In this document: one piece after another, positions 6,406-10,172 of the stretch
Numbering within the stretch: position 1 is the first letter of the stretch
How the letters are laid out: every line of letters begins with the position of its first letter
NCBI GenBank assembly: GCA_030038335.1
Contig: JASHPC010000138.1
Span: 1 to 10,172 of the forward strand
Direction of reading: 5' to 3'
From: Vulcanimicrobiota bacterium
GTDB taxonomy: Bacteria > Vulcanimicrobiota > Vulcanimicrobiia > Vulcanimicrobiales > Vulcanimicrobiaceae
DNA: 10,172 nucleotides
Made by a program: the position numbers and the translations under genes
Notes under the pieces: model-generated
The model's input: the letters and a program-made list of their open reading frames with translations, nothing else
Database searches by the model: none
Told to the model about the DNA's origin: nothing

Positions 6406-6894
6406 GTGAGCTCATTTGACGACGAGTTCGGCCTCTTCGGGGAAGAGGCGGAGTCGGAGCCGCGCACGCGTCTGCCCGCGCGTCGCATTGCCGGTGACGT
6501 TCCAGCGGACGATGCCGGCGAGCAGTCGCGCAGCGAGCGTCGTCCGCGCGGCCGGCGCGGCGAGAGGCAACGCCAGCCCCAGCACTCACAGCCGAAGCGA
6601 GATCCGAGCGATCCGTGGGCTTCGACTCGCCGTGCAAGCGATCTGCTCGGATTTCTCGCAAAGCGTTTAGTGTCGAAACCCGACGACGTCAACGTCGAGC
6701 TCTTCACCGACGAGAACGGAGAACCAGTCATCGAGCTCGTCGTCGATCGCGAGGATTTGGGGAAGGTGATCGGGCGCAACGGCCGTGTCGCGCAGGCGCT
6801 GCGAACGCTCGTGCGCGCGACGGCCGAGAGCCGAGTCGCCGTGGATATTCTCGACAACGAGGAGGCGGCACAGCCGCTTGCAGGCGACGCCTGA
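6406..6894 (+). CDS. khpA: KhpA-like KH-domain RNA-binding protein with long N-terminal extension
   Basis: The C-terminal half (about 78-150) is a single KH domain with the GxxG loop GRNG (123-126) in GKVIGRNGRVAQALRTLVRA, the signature of KhpA/YlqC. That is a small RNA-binding protein, partner of KhpB in some bacteria and usually encoded between rpsP and rimM, as here. Typical family members are about 75-80 residues; this one has 162. The added N-terminal 77 residues are acidic first (DDEFGLFGEEAESE), then Arg/Gln-rich and RG-like (ERRPRGRRGERQRQ), with no predicted fold. The GTG at 6406 is the first start after the in-frame rpsP stop, and no good ATG, GTG or TTG lies close before the KH domain, so the extension is probably translated. 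The SD is weak. The 3' end overlaps rimM. Confidence 0.88.
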   Translation: MSSFDDEFGLFGEEAESEPRTRLPARRIAGDVPADDAGEQSRSERRPRGRRGERQRQPQHSQPKRDPSDPWASTRRASDLLGFLAKRLVSKPDDVNVELFTDENGEPVIELVVDREDLGKVIGRNGRVAQALRTLVRATAESRVAVDILDNEEAAQPLAGDA

Positions 6895-7372
6895 CGACCT
6901 CGCAGCCGGCCGAGTTGCGGGCTGTTTCGGGATTCGAGGAGAGCTGAAGTGCGACGTCGCGAACGCCGCGCGATCGCTGTTCGTAGTCGGTGCGCGATTT
7001 CGCTATCGCGGCGCGACCGAGGGCGACGTTCGTATCGCGGCCGTGCGAGAGCACAAAAACAGGCTCCTCGTCACCTTTGAAGGCATCAGAGACAGAAATG
7101 CGGCGGAGGCGTTCGTCGGCGCGACGCTTTATGTGGAGAGAACTGCAATCCCGTTACGGACCGGGGAGTACCTCGACGCCGATCTTGTCGGTTGCCTCGT
7201 CGTAGGGAACGACGGCCGCGAGTACGGAAGCGTTGAACGGGTCGAGCACTTTCCGTCGAGCGACATGCTCGTCGTCTGCGGACGCATGATTCCAATGGTC
7301 GCGGGGATCGTTCTCGACGTGGATACAGTTCGAGAGCGAATCACGGTCGATCCGCCGGCCGGCCTTCTCTAG
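6878..7372 (+). CDS. rimM: Ribosome maturation factor RimM
   Basis: This 164-residue factor assists 30S assembly around the 16S rRNA 3' domain and S19. The N-terminal RimM domain has AGRVAGCFGIRGELKC (about 10-25). The C-terminal PRC-barrel contains the hallmark DADLVGCLV (100-108), SSDMLVV (127-133), MIPMV (137-141) and the closing PPAGLL. The TTG at 6878 is chosen because it gives the normal family length and first strand, with GAGGAGG 12 bases upstream; the longer open frame upstream (from 6785) only overlaps khpA. The overlap with khpA is 17 bases. It is the last gene of the operon. trmD and rplS, which normally follow, are missing and replaced by convergent genes. The stop shares CTAG with the opposing gene. 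Confidence 0.94.
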   Translation: MQATPDDLAAGRVAGCFGIRGELKCDVANAARSLFVVGARFRYRGATEGDVRIAAVREHKNRLLVTFEGIRDRNAAEAFVGATLYVERTAIPLRTGEYLDADLVGCLVVGNDGREYGSVERVEHFPSSDMLVVCGRMIPMVAGIVLDVDTVRERITVDPPAGLL

Positions 7373-8382
7373 CTGTTGTCGGGATGCGCTGTCACGTAGT
7401 CGTTGACGGCGCTCGAGATCGCTTTTGCGATGTTGAGATCGCTCTCCGTGGTCTGGTAGAGCACGGCGCCGAAGCACGTCCAAATCTGAAGCGTGAACTC
7501 GGTACGGACGTGGGGACGAATGCCGCCGACGTGCTGTTGGTCCAGCAGCCCCGTCGCAATCGTATTGTCGCGCTCGCTTCCGCAGATGGAGTCTGCTGCC
7601 GTGACGAGACTTGCAGGCGCGGCGCCGCCGTTTCGTGTTGCGAAATGCGCTGCCAGGTCGCGGTCGAGAAGCTGCGTCGCCGTGTGAAGGTCGTCTGAGG
7701 TTGCTCCGGACTTGTTGCGTACGCTCACGAGGATGACACCGCGCTGAGGCTTGCTCGACGGGGCTTCCGTTGCCCTCGCGGCGACGTGCGTCGAGTGATG
7801 CGTGAAGAGCTTGCCAAGGTTGAAGGACGCACCGTTCGTTGCCTGAGAGGTAGGCGCGGCAGTCGCGGTTTCGTCGGTCTGCACGTCGACGGTCGTTCCG
7901 GACATCTGCAAGATCGCGCTTCGACTCGTGAGACCCAATGAGATTGCGTCGTTGATGTCGCTGACTTGGCTCGTCTGCGCGAAGACGATGACACCGCTCT
8001 GCACGCTGACGACTTGAACGACAACCGACGCACTGTCGCCGATCGGCGTGATGTATCCGGTGATGTAATAGTCGGCCTTTTTCGCGTGTGCGTTCGTCAA
8101 GAAGCTGCTGCGCGCCACCCCCGTACCAATGGGAAGCACCGTAATGCTTTGCCCTTCGGTGAGCGCGTGCGAGAAGATGTTCGCGACTTGAACGCCGACC
8201 TTCGCGTCGAGCCCGGAAGCGGTGTCGAATGGATAGATCAAGACGACGGGCTCCGTCGACGGCAAGTTGAGATGCACCATGGCGCTCGGTTGCGGCGTGG
8301 GCTTAGCAGTCGGGCGTGGCGTCGCAGCGACGAGACATACTGCGGCACAGAGAAAGACGTACGATGCGAAAAGACGGCGCAT
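7369..8382 (-). CDS. Exported protein with two similar CsgG/TolB-N-like lobes
   Basis: This 337-residue protein begins with a Sec signal peptide (MRRLF, hydrophobic core, probable cut near LVAA at 17-20), so it acts in the periplasm or outside. A Pro/Thr-rich spacer follows (21-35). Lobe 1 (about 45-160) contains VVLIYPFDTASG and ends with VVVQVVSVQSGVIVFAQTS. Lobe 2 (about 214-333) contains VILVSVRNKSG and ends with FTLQIWTCFGAVLYQTTES. The two match in order and spacing, suggesting a duplication; a Ser/Thr/Ala linker (161-213) joins them. The pattern recalls CsgG, LpoB or TolB-N folds, an inference from strand pattern only. The ATG at 8382 is chosen because it begins the signal peptide; the longer open frame (to 8919) merely overlaps the YihY gene. 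It lies 8 bases after that gene, so they are likely co-transcribed. Confidence 0.8.
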   Translation of the reverse strand: MRRLFASYVFLCAAVCLVAATPRPTAKPTPQPSAMVHLNLPSTEPVVLIYPFDTASGLDAKVGVQVANIFSHALTEGQSITVLPIGTGVARSSFLTNAHAKKADYYITGYITPIGDSASVVVQVVSVQSGVIVFAQTSQVSDINDAISLGLTSRSAILQMSGTTVDVQTDETATAAPTSQATNGASFNLGKLFTHHSTHVAARATEAPSSKPQRGVILVSVRNKSGATSDDLHTATQLLDRDLAAHFATRNGGAAPASLVTAADSICGSERDNTIATGLLDQQHVGGIRPHVRTEFTLQIWTCFGAVLYQTTESDLNIAKAISSAVNDYVTAHPDNS

Positions 8383-8390
8383 GAAGGGTC

Positions 8391-9203
8391 TCACTTCGGC
8401 GGCGCGATACGCCCGTCCCGCTTCGAATAGACGCTGCAGAGCTGCGCTCCGAAGAGAAATATCGCAGCGATGAGATAGAACCACAGAAGCAAGACGAGCG
8501 GCGCCGAGAGCGCCCCGTAGATGTATGTGAAGTCGACATGCAGCGTATACTGCGTGAACGCGTACTGCGCCAGGGGCCACATCACTGCGACGAACGCGGC
8601 ACCGGGAAGCGCAAAGCGCGCCGACGGCTTGCGATTCGGCAAGATCGCGTAGAAGATGAGAGAGACGGTAAAAACGAGCAGTATGGAGACGACGTACGCA
8701 CCGATGTGAGTAAGGTGCGCAACGTCGGCAATGTGTGCGAGCTTGACGAGAATCGCGATGAGCACCGGAAGCCCGACGGCGATAATGAGCAGCACTCCAG
8801 AAAGCGGAAGCATGAGAAGTGAAAGCGCGAGATGGTGAGCGAATGGACGGCCGACGGGAACGCCGAGCGCGCGGTCGAGTGCGACCGTCAGGCCCATGAA
8901 GAGATTTTTTCCGGACCATATGAGAATCACCGCCGCGACGACGCTCGATATGCCGCGTCCGTAGGCGTACGTTCGAAGATTAGGGACGATGAAATCGTGA
9001 AGCGTCGGCGCGAGCGTTCCTAAGAAGAGCAGAGTCCGGCGATCCGCGTCGGGAATGACGAGCGAGATCGCCGCAAGCACGAGCACCGCAACCGGAAAGA
9101 GCGCAAAGAGCGCGTTGAACGCAAGGGCTTGTGCCAAGAAGCCGCAGTTGTCTCGCCCGAAGCCGTTCCAAGCATCGTGGAGCACCGGGAAGAGTCGACC
9201 CAT
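8391..9203 (-). CDS. YihY/BrkB-family integral membrane protein
   Basis: This 270-residue inner-membrane protein is of the YihY (virulence factor BrkB, UPF0761) family. These have about six membrane helices and are often misannotated as RNase BN; their biochemical role is unsettled. The family N-terminus is visible (LAQALAFNALFALFPVAVLVL), as are helices around VVAAVILIWSG, LSLLMLPLSGVLLI, AYVVSILLVFTVS and the conserved end (YGALSAPLVLLLWFYL then FLFGAQL). The ATG at 9203 is preferred over a TTG at 9254, which adds 17 non-conserved residues and would overlap the divergent gene. Neither has a clear SD. Length is near normal. It is probably in one operon with the exported two-lobe protein downstream. 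Confidence 0.93.
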   Translation of the reverse strand: MGRLFPVLHDAWNGFGRDNCGFLAQALAFNALFALFPVAVLVLAAISLVIPDADRRTLLFLGTLAPTLHDFIVPNLRTYAYGRGISSVVAAVILIWSGKNLFMGLTVALDRALGVPVGRPFAHHLALSLLMLPLSGVLLIIAVGLPVLIAILVKLAHIADVAHLTHIGAYVVSILLVFTVSLIFYAILPNRKPSARFALPGAAFVAVMWPLAQYAFTQYTLHVDFTYIYGALSAPLVLLLWFYLIAAIFLFGAQLCSVYSKRDGRIAPPK

Positions 9204-9208
9204 GCGCG

Positions 9209-9709
9209 ATGAAGTATCGCCGTGCGATGCCGATACTCCCACTCGCGGCGGCAATCACCGTGCTCCTGGACGGGCGGCCCGTCGCTTCGTACGAGCCGGC
9301 ATACCTTGCGGCCGGGAGGGCATACGCGCCTTTAGCTCCTTACGTGACACGCATCGCCGACAGACTGGAATACGTCGGGCCGGAGCTCGTCATCACGCGT
9401 GGATTCTACAGCGCTCGCGTACGACTGAACCGTGTCGAGCCCGACGCGCTCGATCACGAGTACGTTGCTATCGCGCCGGTGCTTCGCGCGCTCGGCGAGA
9501 CGGTATTCTACGACGCGAGAACGCGCACGCTACGGGTGCACACGCCGGCACCCGAACCCGCGGTGTCACCCGCGCCGTTCAATCCGCGAGAACCGCAACA
9601 AGTTCCGCGCGTCGTCTTTACGCCCTCACCAATTCCTACGCCGCGCGCGCAGTGGCACGGTCCCGCGTTCCCGCGAAGGACGCCGCTTCCGTATCCCGTT
9701 CCGACGTGA
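9209..9709 (+). CDS. Secreted stalk-domain (copper amine oxidase N-like) protein
   Basis: This 166-residue protein has a short basic N-terminus and hydrophobic stretch (MKYRRAMPILPLAAA), likely a signal peptide. The body resembles one copper-amine-oxidase-N or stalk domain: ITVLLDGRPVASYEPAYLAAGRAYAPL, then a middle part, then VAIAPVLRALGETVFYDARTRTLRV. These domains act as envelope or cell-surface binding modules. The final 55 residues are Pro-rich with no fold, ending PLPYPVPT. No enzyme domain is attached. ATG 9209 gives the signal-like start; a second ATG at 9227 would leave only the hydrophobic part. It is divergent from YihY, with 5 bases between start codons, and its stop lies 1 base from the stop of the convergent DoxX gene. 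Confidence 0.78.
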   Translation: MKYRRAMPILPLAAAITVLLDGRPVASYEPAYLAAGRAYAPLAPYVTRIADRLEYVGPELVITRGFYSARVRLNRVEPDALDHEYVAIAPVLRALGETVFYDARTRTLRVHTPAPEPAVSPAPFNPREPQQVPRVVFTPSPIPTPRAQWHGPAFPRRTPLPYPVPT

Positions 9710-9710
9710 G

Positions 9711-10172
9711 CTATGCTGCGGCTGGTCTGCGGCGCGCGACCACGTTGAGAACCCCAACGACGACCGCGGCGCCGATTGCGATCCAGACCTGCTGCTGATC
9801 CGTCACGACGTTGAGCTGGAACACGTTGTCGAGCGAGTAGAGGCCATTCCCCGCAAAAGCGATGGCGAGCGCTGCGGCGATATTAATGAAAGGAAGCTCC
9901 GGGCCGCCGCCGGACGTGAAGAAGCCCTTGCCGATGTGCACGCTGAGAATGGCGACGACCATCACGAGCACGATAAGCGCTGGACCGATCGCACCGCCGA
10001 GTCCCAAAAACGTGAGCAATCCACCGCCGACCTCACCAAGACCGGAGGCGAGCGCGAAGAGCGGCCCCGGCCGATATCCGAGGCTCTCCATGAATGCGCC
10101 CGTGCCTTTGACGCCTCCGCCACCGAACCAGCCGAAGAGCTTCTGCGATCCATGCAGCATGAGACTGTAACC
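9711..10172 (-). CDS. DoxX-family membrane protein, N-terminus cut by the window edge
   Basis: At least 153 residues of a four-helix DoxX-type inner-membrane protein are present. The family signature follows the first helix as HGSQKLFGWFGGGG. Later helices are around LASGLGEVGGGLLTFLGL, GPALIVLVMVVAILSVH and INIAAALAIAFAGNGLYSLD, with a last one before a basic Arg-rich tail. An ATG exists at 10160, but the frame stays open to the edge (GYSL before it), and DoxX proteins have a full first helix before HGxQKL. The real start therefore lies beyond the window. DoxX proteins occur in thiosulfate/quinone oxidation and in SodA-linked redox complexes, but most are of unknown role, and no partner is visible here. 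Confidence 0.9.
   Translation of the reverse strand, partial: GYSLMLHGSQKLFGWFGGGGVKGTGAFMESLGYRPGPLFALASGLGEVGGGLLTFLGLGGAIGPALIVLVMVVAILSVHIGKGFFTSGGGPELPFINIAAALAIAFAGNGLYSLDNVFQLNVVTDQQQVWIAIGAAVVVGVLNVVARRRPAAA

Noticed and set aside
7348..7372. CCGGCCGG-type palindrome near the rimM stop as an intrinsic terminator
   Set aside because: It is within the rimM coding sequence and is not followed by a T-tract; it fits the conserved PPAGLL codons.
8383..8919. N-terminal extension of the exported two-lobe protein to 8919
   Set aside because: The extra residues overlap the YihY gene in another frame and are Arg-rich noise; the signal peptide begins at the ATG at 8382.
9055..9798. Plus-strand 247-codon open frame across YihY, the stalk-domain gene and DoxX
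   Set aside because: It overlaps three better-supported genes and has no motif.

Overview
The window is GC-rich, has dense compact genes and uses many GTG and TTG starts. It looks like a chromosomal segment of a non-model, probably diderm bacterium. The mix of a Firmicutes/Deinococcus-like fatty-acid/ribosome gene order with stalk-domain, YihY and DoxX proteins would fit an uncultured phylum such as Candidatus Eremiobacterota (WPS-2). That placement is a low-confidence impression, not a result. No rRNA, tRNA, CRISPR array, insertion sequence or gene-free stretch over 300 bases is visible.

Region 1 (1-1097, minus strand) is a small accessory operon. It holds a lysozyme-like SLT muramidase with no signal peptide, then a 105-residue protein with a Gly-rich hydrophobic N-terminus and a long helical tail, then a third gene that runs off the left edge. 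The genes are tightly coupled: one Shine-Dalgarno overlaps a stop codon, and one junction is an ATGA overlap. No function is recognised beyond peptidoglycan cleavage. This is the part most likely to hold something undescribed.

Region 2 (about 1115-7372, plus strand) is a housekeeping superoperon of ten genes: yceD (DUF177), rpmF, fabH, fabD, fabG, acpP, ffh, rpsP, khpA-like, rimM. A near-consensus sigma70-type promoter (TTGACA, 17-bp spacer, TAAAAT) lies just upstream, so close that the first gene would have almost no leader. The order joins fatty-acid initiation and elongation genes directly to the SRP/ribosome-maturation block. plsX, rnc, smc, ftsY, trmD and rplS, which often sit among these genes elsewhere, are absent here. 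The KhpA-like protein carries an unusual charged, disordered N-terminal extension of about 77 residues.

Region 3 (7369-9203, minus strand) is convergent with rimM; the two stop codons share one CTAG. It encodes a YihY/BrkB-type membrane protein followed, 8 bases on, by an exported protein that appears to contain two copies of a CsgG/TolB-N-like lobe. Divergent from YihY, with only 5 bases between the start codons, is a small secreted protein with a copper-amine-oxidase-N-like (stalk) domain and a Pro-rich tail (9209-9709). The window ends in a DoxX-family membrane protein on the minus strand (9711 to the right edge), which is cut at its N-terminus.
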